DNA of 64,000 nucleotides, from the NCBI GenBank assembly GCA_014055525.1, contig WIAH01000003.1:62001-126000 (forward strand), in the 5' to 3' direction. Numbering within the stretch: position 1 is the stretch's first letter; every line of letters starts with the position of its first letter. The position numbers were made by a program, and so were the translations under genes. Below the pieces are notes generated by a model. That model was not told where the DNA came from. It did not search any database and was given only the letters and a program-made list of their open reading frames with translations. The stretch is from Nitrospira sp. CR1.3. GTDB lineage: Bacteria > Nitrospirota > Nitrospiria > Nitrospirales > Nitrospiraceae. Shown here one piece after another: positions 1 to 8,855 of the stretch.

Positions 1-1
1 C

Positions 2-556
2 GGGATCGCGGCCGATTGGGCTCCACTGGGATATGAGCTTTCGTGTGGGCACGATTTGGGGCTGCCCCGTGATATCAACGTGCTGTTTCTCGGATCTCCG
101 GATGTACCCAGACGGAACCGACTACTACGGCGCTTGCGCAAGAACGGTGTTCACATCAAAGTGGTGGGAAGTTATGTTGATCCGCACTGTTGGGGAGAGC
201 ATCGAACAGAGTTGCTGAACCGGACGAAAATACTCTTGAACTTGGCCAGAACACCCGGTGAATTTCCCGATCTCCGCTTGATCCTGGGGATGGCGAACAA
301 AGCACTTGTTGTTTCCGAACCGATCTACCGCCCAGATCCGTTCGTGCCGGGACAGCATTTTATCAGCGCTTCGATAGAGCGGATGCCTGAACGGATCCGG
401 TACTACTTGACTCAAGTTGAGGAGCGGAGGTTGATCAGCGAGAGGGCACACCAATTGATCACTCAGGATGTAACGCTGGACCGTTCCGTCGGTCGCATAC
501 TTGACCTTGTTTCGGCGCGCATGCATCACCGCGCACCGGTGCAATCGGTCGTGTAA
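2..556 (+). CDS. Glycosyltransferase, C-terminal part (5' end outside window)
   Basis: The reading frame is open from base 2, so the gene enters from the left and only the last 184 residues are visible. The fragment looks like the C-terminal, nucleotide-sugar-binding half of a GT-B (group 1, CgeB-like) glycosyltransferase. It has a hydrophobic strand VLFLGSP followed by an Arg-rich helix, then a stretch around LLNLARTPGEFPDLR, and then ALVVSEP before GQHF, where this family places its donor-site Glu. Role inferred: transfer of a sugar onto a surface glycan. It ends 22 bp before the next glycosyltransferase and so is probably in the same operon. A TTG at 56 could be misread as a start, but the family-like sequence continues upstream of it. 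Acceptor and donor are unknown. Confidence 0.7.
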   Translation, partial: GIAADWAPLGYELSCGHDLGLPRDINVLFLGSPDVPRRNRLLRRLRKNGVHIKVVGSYVDPHCWGEHRTELLNRTKILLNLARTPGEFPDLRLILGMANKALVVSEPIYRPDPFVPGQHFISASIERMPERIRYYLTQVEERRLISERAHQLITQDVTLDRSVGRILDLVSARMHHRAPVQSVV

Positions 557-578
557 AGGCACTGTTTTCTGAAACGCC

Positions 579-1484
579 ATGAAACTGGCTGAGGCACCAC
601 GATTCTCGATCGTGATTCCGACCTACAATCGGCCGGCGCAACTTGCTATCTGCTTGGAGGCCTGTGCCGGTCTCGACTACCCTCATGATCGCGTTGAAGT
701 CATCGTGGTAGACGATGGAGGAAACTCGCCGTTGGACGAGATTGTTAGCCGGTTCCATAGGGTTCTGACCCTCAAGCTCTTACGGCAGGAGAACGCCGGC
801 CCGGCAGCGGCACGTAACAGAGGAGCGGCCGAAGCCTCGGGAGAATTTCTCGCGTTTACAGATGACGACTGCTCGCCCGCCCCCAATTGGTTGCGGGCTC
901 TGGCAGACCAATGCCTCGCATCCCCCGGCTGTGCTGTCGGCGGACAGACACGGAACGTGCTGACGCACAATCTCTATTCCACGGCGAGCCAGCTTCTGAT
1001 CTCCTACCTGTTCTCGTACTACAATGCAGTTCCGGGCGCGGCGACGTTTTTCCCGTCAAGTAACCTGGCGTTCCCGCTTGCTCGGTTTCGCGAGGTCGGG
1101 GGGTTCGACACGACGTACCCACGGGCTGCCGGAGAGGATCGCGAATTGTGCGACCGCTGGCTGCATTACGGGCATCGAATGGTCTATGCCGCTGAGGCCG
1201 TCGTCTACCACGCGCATGACCTGGGTTTTCTGTCCTATTGGTTCCAGCACTTTCATTATGGTCAGGGGGCGCTCTGTTTTCATCAGGTCCGCGCCAGGCG
1301 CGGTCATCGGCGCATCAAGGTCGAGCCGCCGATGTTCTATCTCAACATGCTGCGCTATCCGTTTGCCACGGCACAGGGTCTGAAGGCCCCGGTTCTGACG
1401 TTACTGCTCGCAACGGCGCAGGTTGCCAACGCGACGGGTTTCTTCTGGGAACGAACGGTCAGAGGGGACACGACCACTTCCTGA
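579..1484 (+). CDS. Family 2 glycosyltransferase (copy A of a paralogous pair)
   Basis: 301 residues with a GT-A fold layout: IVIPTYNRP near residue 10, VVDDGG near 45, the DxD-type metal and sugar site FTDDDC near 95, and a GEDRELCDRW acceptor/base motif near 185. The C-terminal part is hydrophobic and Arg-rich and may lie on the inner face of the membrane. It probably transfers a sugar from a nucleotide donor to a lipid-linked glycan. It is closely similar along its whole length to the protein at 10444-11382, sharing the stretch LKLLRQENAGPAAARNRGA and the block QLLISYL, so the two arose by duplication. The ATG at 579 is taken although no strong ribosome-binding site precedes it. Substrate not predictable. 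Confidence 0.9.
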   Translation: MKLAEAPRFSIVIPTYNRPAQLAICLEACAGLDYPHDRVEVIVVDDGGNSPLDEIVSRFHRVLTLKLLRQENAGPAAARNRGAAEASGEFLAFTDDDCSPAPNWLRALADQCLASPGCAVGGQTRNVLTHNLYSTASQLLISYLFSYYNAVPGAATFFPSSNLAFPLARFREVGGFDTTYPRAAGEDRELCDRWLHYGHRMVYAAEAVVYHAHDLGFLSYWFQHFHYGQGALCFHQVRARRGHRRIKVEPPMFYLNMLRYPFATAQGLKAPVLTLLLATAQVANATGFFWERTVRGDTTTS

Positions 1485-1516
1485 GAGATTAAGAGAAACA
1501 ACGAGAGGAGCAGGTC

Positions 1517-2494
1517 ATGGCGATGCAACAGGTTCCAGCGATGTCGGTCATTGTCATTTCTCCAGACTCTTACAGCACCGTGAGAAGAACGATCCGTCGG
1601 CTTCGTGCTCAAAACGTCAGTCACCAGCTGGAGATCGTGCTGGTCATGCCTTCGGTGCAGAGCACGGATATCGACCAAGGGGAGCTGAATTGTTTTTGCG
1701 GGGTTCAAGTGATCGAGATCAGCGACATGATGTCGACGGCCAGGGCTCGCGCACTCGGCGTGCAGCGCGCCACTGCGCCGGTGGTCGCCTTTGTGGAGGA
1801 TCACGCCTTTCCCGCGAAAGGTTGGGCTGAAGCCCTTATTCGGGCGCATCAGCAGCCCTGGGCTGCGGTCGGCCCGATGATGGCCAATGCCAATCCCCGC
1901 AGCCTCGTGAGTTGGGTCAATCTCATTATCGAATATGCCGAATGGATGGAACCGGTTTCAGCGGGCGTGAAGGCGCACCTGCCCGGGCACAACGGGACGT
2001 ACAAACGGGCTCTCCTGCTGGAGTACGGGGATCGTCTCGAAGCGATGCTGGAGGCCGAGAGCATCCTCCAGTGGGACTTGCGGGCGAAGGGACACCAACT
2101 GTATCTCGAGCCGGCCGCGAAGACCTATCACCAGAACTTTTCAGCGCCCTTTTCGTGGATCCCCTTACGCGTAGACGGCGGCCGTCTCTTCGCGGCCTCC
2201 CGCGCCAGGACCTGGTCGCCGTTGCGACGTCTGTTGTATGCCTTCAGCGCTCCCCTTATCCCGTTCGTGCGGTTTTCCCGTATCGTCGGCGAGCTGCGCC
2301 GGCCAGGTCGCGCGCGGCATCTGATGCCGCGCGCGGCACCCTTGCTGTTTGCGGGGCTGGTTGCCGATGGCGCTGGCGAGATGATCGGGTATGCATGCGG
2401 GGTCGGGAACGCCATGAGAAGACTCTCCGACATGGAGTTCCATCGTGAGCGATACCTTACGAAACACGACAGGCTCGCTGAGGTGGAAGCTTGA
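1517..2494 (+). CDS. Divergent family 2-type glycosyltransferase
   Basis: 325 residues. The N-terminus MSVIVISPDSYSTVRRTIRRL has the strand-helix arrangement of a GT-A glycosyltransferase, followed by a QLEIVLV strand. Where a DxD motif is expected the protein has FVEDHAFP, so metal binding may differ from the two canonical family members nearby. GHNGTYKRALL and LQWDLRAKGHQLYLEPAA correspond to the usual acceptor-side regions. The C-terminus is Arg-rich with hydrophobic stretches (LLYAFSAPLIPFVRF). GAGGAGCAGGTC just before the ATG is a good ribosome-binding site and fixes the start. It follows copy A by 32 bp, in the same run. It is likely a glycosyltransferase; activity is less certain than for its neighbours. 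Confidence 0.75.
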   Translation: MAMQQVPAMSVIVISPDSYSTVRRTIRRLRAQNVSHQLEIVLVMPSVQSTDIDQGELNCFCGVQVIEISDMMSTARARALGVQRATAPVVAFVEDHAFPAKGWAEALIRAHQQPWAAVGPMMANANPRSLVSWVNLIIEYAEWMEPVSAGVKAHLPGHNGTYKRALLLEYGDRLEAMLEAESILQWDLRAKGHQLYLEPAAKTYHQNFSAPFSWIPLRVDGGRLFAASRARTWSPLRRLLYAFSAPLIPFVRFSRIVGELRRPGRARHLMPRAAPLLFAGLVADGAGEMIGYACGVGNAMRRLSDMEFHRERYLTKHDRLAEVEA

Positions 2495-2572
2495 GGTTTT
2501 ATGTGTGCTGAAGCAGCCACGCCTCTTCAAATGAGACAGCAGCAGGGCGCGCCTCTGCGCACGAAAGGCTGA

Positions 2573-2935
2573 TTAGGCTCTGGTACGCTGCTGGTGGATC
2601 GCCTGAATCCGCCCGACCATCTGGTCCCATACGAAGCTGTGAAGACGGAGATTGGCGGTGCGGTCGATCTGAGTAAATTCGATTCCCGCGCGATTACCGT
2701 TTACCCATCGTACCGTCCCAAGTTCAATTGGAAGCGAGTCGCCTCGGTCCGGAAGGAGGAGGCGCAGCGCCAGGCATCGATCTAAAGGCAGGGGTTCGCT
2801 GGTCTCGATCGTGCACCCAAGGGCCGACAGATTGACGATCATACCCTCTCCGACCGTTGACACCACACAATACATGGCCGGGTAGGTTACCGGCAGTCGA
2901 TAGAGCCCGCGATGGTAAGGTCTGACTGTATCCAT
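2573..2935 (-). CDS. PilZ domain protein, probable c-di-GMP receptor
   Basis: 120 residues, essentially one PilZ domain. The c-di-GMP-binding arginine motif RxxxR is visible at residues 9-13 (RGLYR), and the second motif appears as NLSALGC near residue 37. The following beta-barrel strands include LRLLLPDRGDSLPIELGTVRWV and AGIEF. PilZ proteins sense cyclic di-GMP and often control exopolysaccharide synthesis or motility. It is the only clear gene on the minus strand inside the glycan cluster, so a regulatory link to the cluster is plausible but unproven. A TAGACT box at 2946-2951 on the minus strand could be a -10 element very close to the ATG; no good -35 is seen. Confidence 0.85.
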   Translation of the reverse strand: MDTVRPYHRGLYRLPVTYPAMYCVVSTVGEGMIVNLSALGCTIETSEPLPLDRCLALRLLLPDRGDSLPIELGTVRWVNGNRAGIEFTQIDRTANLRLHSFVWDQMVGRIQAIHQQRTRA

Positions 2936-3428
2936 GGTGGAGCAAAGTCTAATCTTCGTGTGAGGCTGCGTGGTATTCCCCGTTGGAGGGGCGGTGGGAT
3001 GAAATGGACTGGACTGTTCGCGGCGAAACTCCCTCCATCCTCTGGTCTGCCTCAGTCTAGGCCTCCCTGCTTCTCACCCGCTCCAAGGCGAGCATGAGAG
3101 CGAGTAGGGGAAACGGAACGATGCTGATGATCATGATGTACGTCAAGGTTGATATGCCGGCTCTTCTTTTCAGAAAGTGATACATGCTGCTGAGGAGTGC
3201 AAAACAAAGACCAACCGTATAACCAGAACGAGGGGGTGGCAAAGGAACAAAGTTCGCAGACTTGCGGCCGATTTGCCGCGACGGCCGACTAGATGACTGG
3301 AAAGGCTGATGCCTTCATCAAGAACGACGAAAAATAGCGGCAAGAGGACGACATTTTCCTCCATCGTTAGAGGGGGAAGACGGACTAGTCGGTTCCCTCT
3401 ATCATTGTGGTGAGTTCTTGGGGATTTC
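2936..3428. other. 493-bp stretch with little coding signal
   Basis: This gap lies between the minus-strand PilZ gene and the plus-strand glycosyltransferase at 3429. It holds one weak small reading frame on the minus strand (3057-3242, listed separately) and no RNA gene I can recognise. A TATCAT hexamer at 3400-3405 is a possible -10 box for the gene at 3429, but I see no -35 partner. The gap breaks the plus-strand run, so the downstream glycan genes probably have their own promoter. Confidence 0.5.
3057..3242 (-). CDS. Possible small membrane protein, unrecognised
   Basis: A 61-residue frame starting at TTG, with two hydrophobic stretches, GYTVGLCFALLSSMYHFL and a longer one around ISTLTYIMIISIVPFPLLAL, separated by basic residues (KRRAG), and a basic-acidic tail (ERVRSREA). 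That hydrophobic/basic pattern suits a two-helix inner-membrane protein. Against it: a TTG start with no visible ribosome-binding site and mixed third-position base use. It could also be the degraded end of a larger gene. I do not recognise a family. Confidence 0.3.
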   Translation of the reverse strand: MPPPRSGYTVGLCFALLSSMYHFLKRRAGISTLTYIMIISIVPFPLLALMLALERVRSREA

Positions 3429-4670
3429 ATGAAGATTCTCTTGATCAACGACTATGGTTCGCCGGTCGGCGGCGCCGAAGTGCTGGCGTTCGCCCTGCGG
3501 GATGCTTTGAGGGAACAGGGCCATGACGTCCGGTTGTTTTCGAGCTCGGCCGGAATGAAGGCGGCCTCGCGAAAAGTTGACTACGAGTGTTTCGGTACAT
3601 TGTCGAGATTTCGGACATTGCTGCAGACATTCAATCCATGGGCCTACTTCCGACTGCGTCGAGTCTTGCAAGAGTTTCAGCCGGACGTCGTGCATGTCCG
3701 CATGTTTCTCACCCAGATCTCTCCCTTGATCCTTCCCCTCCTTAGAAGAATTCCCTCTCTCTATCACGTGGTGTGGTATCGGCCGATCTGTCCGACCGGA
3801 ACGAAACTGTTGCCGACGGGATCGCCTTGCGGGGAGCCCGCAGGACTCGCTTGCTATCGGAATGGATGTGTGCCGTTACGGGATTGGCTTCTCTTACGAT
3901 TGCAAATGTGGCTGTGGCGACAGTGGCGACAAGCATTCAAACGAATCGTCGCGAATAGCCGCGCGGTGCAAGCATGCCTGCATAACGATGGGATCGAACC
4001 GGTCGAGGTGATTCATAATGGAGTAGCGGTGGCGCCCTTCGCGCGGGTGTTGTCCTCCAAGCCTGTTGCGGTCTGTGCGGCGCGGCTGGTCCCGGAGAAG
4101 GGGGTCGACGTCCTGCTTCGGGCGTTTGCTCTGGTCGCGCAAGAACTTCCAGAAGCGCGCCTCCTCGTCGCCGGCGACGGGCCTGAACGGAATGCGCTGG
4201 CGGATTTGGCGGCGCAACTGGGAATCTCCGGCCACGTGAAGTTCCTCGGTCATCTCGAGAAAGGTGAGATGGAACGAACGTTCGCGACGGCTTGGATTCA
4301 AGTCGTGCCGTCTCGCTGGGCGGAACCGTTTGGCTTGGTGGCCGTCGAATCCATGATGCGTGGGACGGCGGTGATTGCCAGTGCGACCGGGGGGCTTACT
4401 GAAATCGTCGAACAGGGAAAGACAGGTTTCTTGGTTCCGCCGAACGATCCGGACGAGCTGGCTGGAAGGCTGGTGGATGCGTTGAGCGATCGAGCGAAAG
4501 TGGAAGCAATGGGTCTGTCGGGACGGAGAGTAGCCGAGGTGTGCTTCAGCCTAGCACGCCAAAGCAGCCGCTTCATCTCGCTGTATCAACAAATGATTCG
4601 GGAATCCTCAACGCGCGTGTCCGCCCTGGAAGAACGATCGTCACAGAGGCTGAGGAGAAATGAAATATGA
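3429..4670 (+). CDS. Family 4 glycosyltransferase (GT-B)
   Basis: 413 residues with both Rossmann-like halves of a retaining GT4 enzyme. The N-terminal acceptor domain opens with ILLINDYGSPVGGAE, including the typical GGAE. The C-terminal donor domain has AARLVPEKGVDVLLRAF near residue 215, LLVAGDGPERN, VKFLGH and the E-x7-E signature EPFGLVAVESMMRG near residue 297. A Cys-containing insert (CPTG...CGEPAGLACYRNGC, residues about 118-145) is unusual for the family and might bind metal or form a disulfide. It overlaps the next gene by 4 bp (ATGA), indicating translational coupling. It likely adds a hexose to a growing surface glycan; sugar specificity unknown. Confidence 0.9.
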   Translation: MKILLINDYGSPVGGAEVLAFALRDALREQGHDVRLFSSSAGMKAASRKVDYECFGTLSRFRTLLQTFNPWAYFRLRRVLQEFQPDVVHVRMFLTQISPLILPLLRRIPSLYHVVWYRPICPTGTKLLPTGSPCGEPAGLACYRNGCVPLRDWLLLRLQMWLWRQWRQAFKRIVANSRAVQACLHNDGIEPVEVIHNGVAVAPFARVLSSKPVAVCAARLVPEKGVDVLLRAFALVAQELPEARLLVAGDGPERNALADLAAQLGISGHVKFLGHLEKGEMERTFATAWIQVVPSRWAEPFGLVAVESMMRGTAVIASATGGLTEIVEQGKTGFLVPPNDPDELAGRLVDALSDRAKVEAMGLSGRRVAEVCFSLARQSSRFISLYQQMIRESSTRVSALEERSSQRLRRNEI

Positions 4671-5668
4671 GCAGTCCGCGGCCGGAAAAGCCCGTCGTCT
4701 CGGTGATAGTGGAGGGCTATAACGAAACTCGCGAACTCGGGAAAGCGGTCAATACGCTCGATGCGTTGCAGCGACAAGATTTCCCGGCTCATCAGGTTGA
4801 GATCGTTCTGATGGGCAACGTCGACCAGGTGAAGGAGTGGAAGGCGCGGTATGAGCGGAGTGAACCGTTTTGGGGGATTCAGGCGGTCGAAGCGAAGGGG
4901 CTTTCCTATTTGCAGCTCAAGAATCGGGGCGCGCAATTCGCGTCAGCTGACATTCTGGCCTTTACCGATTCCGACGTCTATCCGCATCGCAGCTGGCTCT
5001 CATCGCTCGTGGAGGGCATCCGTGCCGGCGGTGACGTCTCGATCGGCCTCAGCCTGTTCAAGAGCGCCAAGAGCTGGGAATGGAATCGCGCGACCAGACT
5101 GGCCGCGGCCTCCATTACATGGGGATGGGTCGTCGGAAAACGGCTTGATCCGACCAGCAATCTTCCACTCCCTGTCGGATTCATGGACCATAACTTCGGA
5201 CTCCGCGTCGACACGTTTCGCCGGCATCAATACGACACGAAATTCAGTCGGCTCTGCGGCGCTCCGCTCTTGACTCGATCGTTTCTGGATAGCGGCGCCA
5301 AACTTGTCCTGCAGCCGCATCAGCGGGTCACTCACTATTTCTCATGGTGGTACTGGTTGAAGTGCCTGCATTTTCGATACGGGTATGAAGTATACATGTT
5401 GCGACGGCTGAACGATCAATACCCCGACCAATGGATCGCTCGAACATCTCTCTTTGAGCCGATCACGACCATGCTATGGCATATCCTGTTGGATGTGCCT
5501 CGGTGGCTCAGGATCAGCCGGCTGCTCGATGTCCATCCTGTTCGACGAGTGATCCTCCTGCCCCTGGTCATTGCAATGTCCTGTGTGGCGCGGACGGCTG
5601 AGATGGTGGGGATGTATTGCACGATGGCAGCTCCTGATGCGATGAGACAGTGGGCGGAATCCGTCTGA
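4667..5668 (+). CDS. Family 2 glycosyltransferase
   Basis: 333 residues. The start VVSVIVEGYNETRELGKAV is the first strand-helix of a GT-A fold, VEIVLMG is the second strand, and FTDSDVYPHRSW near residue 105 carries the DxD metal/sugar site. Basic and hydrophobic segments towards the C-terminus (LLPLVIAMSCVARTAEMVGM) suggest membrane attachment. Its ATG overlaps the TGA of the preceding GT4 gene, so the two are probably made together and act on the same glycan. Linkage and substrate cannot be told from sequence. Confidence 0.88.
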   Translation: MSSPRPEKPVVSVIVEGYNETRELGKAVNTLDALQRQDFPAHQVEIVLMGNVDQVKEWKARYERSEPFWGIQAVEAKGLSYLQLKNRGAQFASADILAFTDSDVYPHRSWLSSLVEGIRAGGDVSIGLSLFKSAKSWEWNRATRLAAASITWGWVVGKRLDPTSNLPLPVGFMDHNFGLRVDTFRRHQYDTKFSRLCGAPLLTRSFLDSGAKLVLQPHQRVTHYFSWWYWLKCLHFRYGYEVYMLRRLNDQYPDQWIARTSLFEPITTMLWHILLDVPRWLRISRLLDVHPVRRVILLPLVIAMSCVARTAEMVGMYCTMAAPDAMRQWAESV

Positions 5669-5689
5669 GTTGCGCGAGAGGTTCCTGAG

Positions 5690-6685
5690 ATGCGCTTCCT
5701 TGTCACCGGTGCGACCGGATTCATCGGACGCCACCTGGTTGAACGGCTGATCGCCGCGGGAGAGCAGGTGAAGGCACTGGTACGGCCGGCTGCCGATGCG
5801 ACATGGCTCGATGCTCATGGAGTCGAGGTTATACGCGGCGATATCGCCGATGCCGATGCCGTCCAGCGCGCAGCCAAGAATTGCGGAGTTCTGTTTCACT
5901 TGGCGGCAAGAACCGAATCCGTCGGGCTCTTGTCGAGGGACGACGTCCGCGTGGCCAATATTCAGGGGACTGAGAATGTCGCGCGCGCAGCTCTCTGCGC
6001 AGACGTTGAGCGACTGGTGTTCAGCAGCAGTGTGGCGGTGTACGGACGTATCGCCAAGAATCGACTGATCGACGAAACCAGTGAAACCAATCCGGACTCT
6101 CCCTATGGCGAATCCAAAGTACGAGGCGAACAGATTGTCCTGGCTGCCCGGAAGCAGAGCGGGTTGCCGGTCGTCGTGGCCCGTATTGCGACCGTGTGGG
6201 GCCCCGGAACGACAAGCTGGCTAGGGTTGTTTCGAAGCATTGCGTCCGGACGTTTCCGGCTGATCGGCAAAGGAATGAATCATCATCATATTGCCGATGT
6301 CTCGGACATAGTCGAAGGATTACTTCTCTGCGGTTCCAAGCAGGGAATTGAGGGACGCACATATACCCTCGCGGGAGACGAATCGGTGCCTCTCAGGGGT
6401 CTGGTTGAGATGATCGGGGAAGAAGTGGGCGTCGGCCGGTTTCCAGCCCCTCTCCCGGCAACCCCATTATATGTGTATCGGAGTCTCGACAGGCTTGTCG
6501 TTGCATTGACGGGACACAAACTGCCGCGAGCTGACCGCCTCGCCATGTTCCTCGGAGACAGGACGTTTGACATCTCGCGAGCGAAGCAGCAGCTTGAATA
6601 CAACCCAAAGGTCAAGACGAAGGATACGATTCATCGCATGGCCGAGTGGTTTCGAGCACAAGGTCATCTTCCCCGACTCGGCTGA
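5690..6685 (+). CDS. NAD-dependent sugar-nucleotide epimerase/dehydratase (copy A)
   Basis: 331 residues of the extended short-chain dehydrogenase family. The NAD-binding glycine motif GATGFIGRHL is at residues 7-16, FHLAAR marks the adenine pocket, a SSSVAVYG segment holds the catalytic Ser/Thr position, and SPYGESK supplies the Tyr-x3-Lys pair. HHHIADVSDIVEGL is typical of the substrate half. It likely epimerises or dehydrates an NDP-sugar for the glycan cluster. It is a clear paralogue of the protein at 7851-8855, with an oxidoreductase between them. The start ATG follows GAGAGG. Which sugar it acts on cannot be inferred. Confidence 0.88.
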   Translation: MRFLVTGATGFIGRHLVERLIAAGEQVKALVRPAADATWLDAHGVEVIRGDIADADAVQRAAKNCGVLFHLAARTESVGLLSRDDVRVANIQGTENVARAALCADVERLVFSSSVAVYGRIAKNRLIDETSETNPDSPYGESKVRGEQIVLAARKQSGLPVVVARIATVWGPGTTSWLGLFRSIASGRFRLIGKGMNHHHIADVSDIVEGLLLCGSKQGIEGRTYTLAGDESVPLRGLVEMIGEEVGVGRFPAPLPATPLYVYRSLDRLVVALTGHKLPRADRLAMFLGDRTFDISRAKQQLEYNPKVKTKDTIHRMAEWFRAQGHLPRLG

Positions 6686-6715
6686 AATCCCTGCGGGGAG
6701 GCAGAGGAGCCAATC

Positions 6716-7789
6716 ATGAGCAAGGGTAGCGCTTCAGTCAAACTGGGCATTGTCGGATGCGGGTGGGTTACAGAGACCTTGCACCTGCCTGCTCTTCGCG
6801 GAGTGAGAACCGCCAATGTCGTCGCCTTGGCCGACGGAGATCCCGTCAGATTGAAACGGGTGGGAGAACTCTTTCGGGTTCCGCAGCGGCATGCCGACTT
6901 TCGTGCCCTGCTTGACGATCCCACGATAGAAGCGGTTGGAGTCTGGCTGCCGGCTGATCGCCAGGTGGAAGTGGCGCAGGCAGTTCTTGCCGCGGGAAAA
7001 CACCTCTTTATCGACAAGCCCCTGGTCTTCGACCTGAAGGTCTGGGACCGACTCATCGAGCAGGCCGCGCAGGCCAACAGGCAGGTCATGGTGGTGGGGC
7101 TGCCGCGTCGCTGGCATCGGCTTATGTATCGCGCGCGAGGCGTGATTCAGCAGGAACAATTGGGGAAGCTCCAACTGATCCGCACCGTTTTGACCGGAAG
7201 GAATCCAGAGCGCCGGACGTTTCACGAAGAAGGCGATCGGCGTGCGGTAAAAGGCGTTCTCTACCAGTTCGGTGTGCACCACTTCGATGTGTTGCATATG
7301 TTGCTCCAACGGGATGTAGAGGAGGTCTTCGCCTCGAGCAGCGCCGATAGATCGACCGTGAATGTGGCCGCGCGAATGTCCGACGGCGTAACGGTCTCGT
7401 CGGCGTTCTCGGAAGGTGAAAGCCGAAATGACGAGGTCGAGATCTATGGGCAGGCCGGTTGTCTGAAAATCTCCTGCTATCGCTTCGATGGCTTTGAATA
7501 TTATCCGCCGTCGGCGCATCCAGGGGATATGAAGTTCCGCGCAAGACAGGCGGTGCAGAGCTTGAAGGAACTGCCTCATGGACTCTTACGGATGCGCCGG
7601 GGCGGGGATTTCATCGATTCCTATCGCGTGGGGTGGCAGCACTGTGCGGATGCCATCCGCGACAATGCGAGACCGGACTGCACGTTGGTTGAGGGCCGGC
7701 GAGCCCTGCAGGTGGTTATGGCCGCCAAGGAGTCAATGGAACTCGGGCGGCCGGTGAAAATTGCCCCGGCGTCTTGTGACCGCTCCTGA
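6716..7789 (+). CDS. Gfo/Idh/MocA-family oxidoreductase
   Basis: 357 residues. The N-terminal Rossmann fold begins LGIVGCGWVTETLHLPAL, with VVALADGD as the second strand and LFIDKPL as the version here of the conserved EKP motif that carries the catalytic Lys. The C-terminal half is the alpha/beta dimer domain. Members reduce or oxidise sugars or sugar nucleotides with NAD(P). Placed between two epimerases, it probably makes a modified sugar donor, for example by 3-keto chemistry. GAGGAGCCAATC before the ATG is a strong ribosome-binding site that fixes the start. Substrate unknown. Confidence 0.87.
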   Translation: MSKGSASVKLGIVGCGWVTETLHLPALRGVRTANVVALADGDPVRLKRVGELFRVPQRHADFRALLDDPTIEAVGVWLPADRQVEVAQAVLAAGKHLFIDKPLVFDLKVWDRLIEQAAQANRQVMVVGLPRRWHRLMYRARGVIQQEQLGKLQLIRTVLTGRNPERRTFHEEGDRRAVKGVLYQFGVHHFDVLHMLLQRDVEEVFASSSADRSTVNVAARMSDGVTVSSAFSEGESRNDEVEIYGQAGCLKISCYRFDGFEYYPPSAHPGDMKFRARQAVQSLKELPHGLLRMRRGGDFIDSYRVGWQHCADAIRDNARPDCTLVEGRRALQVVMAAKESMELGRPVKIAPASCDRS

Positions 7790-7850
7790 TTGTGGTGAAG
7801 ATCCCCGGCGCTCGAGATAAATTGTTTCGACGGATGCAGGGAGAAGATGC

Positions 7851-8855
7851 ATGAACGTATTGGTCACGGGAGCCACAGGATTCATCGGCCGTCACCTCAT
7901 CGAACGGCTGACTTCTGAAAATGTCCACGTTCGCGCGCTGGCCCTTCCGAGTGAGGAAACGGCTTCGCTTGACCGTCCGGGCGTCGAAATCGTTCGTGGG
8001 GACGTGCTCGACAACCAAAGCCTGCAACGGGCCGCCTCGAATTGCCAATGGATTTTTCACCTTGCGGCAAGAACCGAATCTTCCGGACCATCTAGGAAGG
8101 ATCTCGAAGAAGTCAATGTTCAAGGAACCGCGAACGTCGCGCAGGCCGCGGTGGTTGCGGGTGTCGAGCGACTCGTTTTCTGCAGCAGCGGAGCGCTCTA
8201 TGGTCGCGACATTAGAAATCGCGCCATCAATGAAATGACGAAGCCCATTCCGGACTCACCATACGGCCGATCCAAGTTCATGGCCGAGCGGATTCTCCTG
8301 ACCCGCCACCAGCACGACAGACTGTCCGTCGTGCTGGCGCGGACCTCCGCCGTGCTCGGCCCGGGAGCCATGAGTTGGCTGAATCTGTTTCGAACTGTCG
8401 CGAAAGGGCAATTTCGCCTGATCGGAGACGGACAGAATTATCACCACGTCGCGGATATCAAGGATATCGTTGAAGGACTGATCCTCTGCGCCTCAGTGAA
8501 GGGGATTGAAGGACAAACGTATATTCTTGCCGGGGAACAACCGGTCTGTTTGAGAGGTCTCGTCCAGACCATCGCAGACGAAGTCGGCGCGCCGAGACTG
8601 CCGGCCAACCTCCCGGCAGGGCCGTTTCGCCTGTACGAGACGGCGAGTCGGCGCCTGTTTGCCTGCACCGGTTACCGGCTTCCGCGTGCGGACCGGATCG
8701 ACCTCTATCTTGGCGACAGAGCCTTTGACCTGTCCCAAAGCAGCCGGGTGCTCGGGTATCGGCCGACGGTGGGCACGAAGGAAGCAGTGCATCGCACCGC
8801 TGCATGGTTCAAGAACCATGGGTATCTCGAGAGGGCCGGGAAGGCGATTCCATGA
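7851..8855 (+). CDS. NAD-dependent sugar-nucleotide epimerase/dehydratase (copy B)
   Basis: 334 residues, same architecture as copy A at 5690-6685: GATGFIGRHL near residue 7, FHLAARTES, SSGALYG, and SPYGRSK as the Tyr-x3-Lys catalytic pair. Both copies share the FRLIG-G-N-HH-AD block and the GIEG-TY-LAG block, showing tandem duplication around the oxidoreductase. The copies have diverged in the N-terminal third and near the C-terminus, which may mean different NDP-sugar substrates. The ATG is preceded by GGGAGAAGATGC. Its stop overlaps the start of the next gene by ATGA. Confidence 0.88.
   Translation: MNVLVTGATGFIGRHLIERLTSENVHVRALALPSEETASLDRPGVEIVRGDVLDNQSLQRAASNCQWIFHLAARTESSGPSRKDLEEVNVQGTANVAQAAVVAGVERLVFCSSGALYGRDIRNRAINEMTKPIPDSPYGRSKFMAERILLTRHQHDRLSVVLARTSAVLGPGAMSWLNLFRTVAKGQFRLIGDGQNYHHVADIKDIVEGLILCASVKGIEGQTYILAGEQPVCLRGLVQTIADEVGAPRLPANLPAGPFRLYETASRRLFACTGYRLPRADRIDLYLGDRAFDLSQSSRVLGYRPTVGTKEAVHRTAAWFKNHGYLERAGKAIP

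Noticed and set aside
8804..8851. Earlier in-frame ATG for the phosphatase-like gene
   Set aside because: It would overlap the epimerase by 52 bp; the ATG at 8852 gives the ATGA overlap seen repeatedly in this cluster and matches the domain start.
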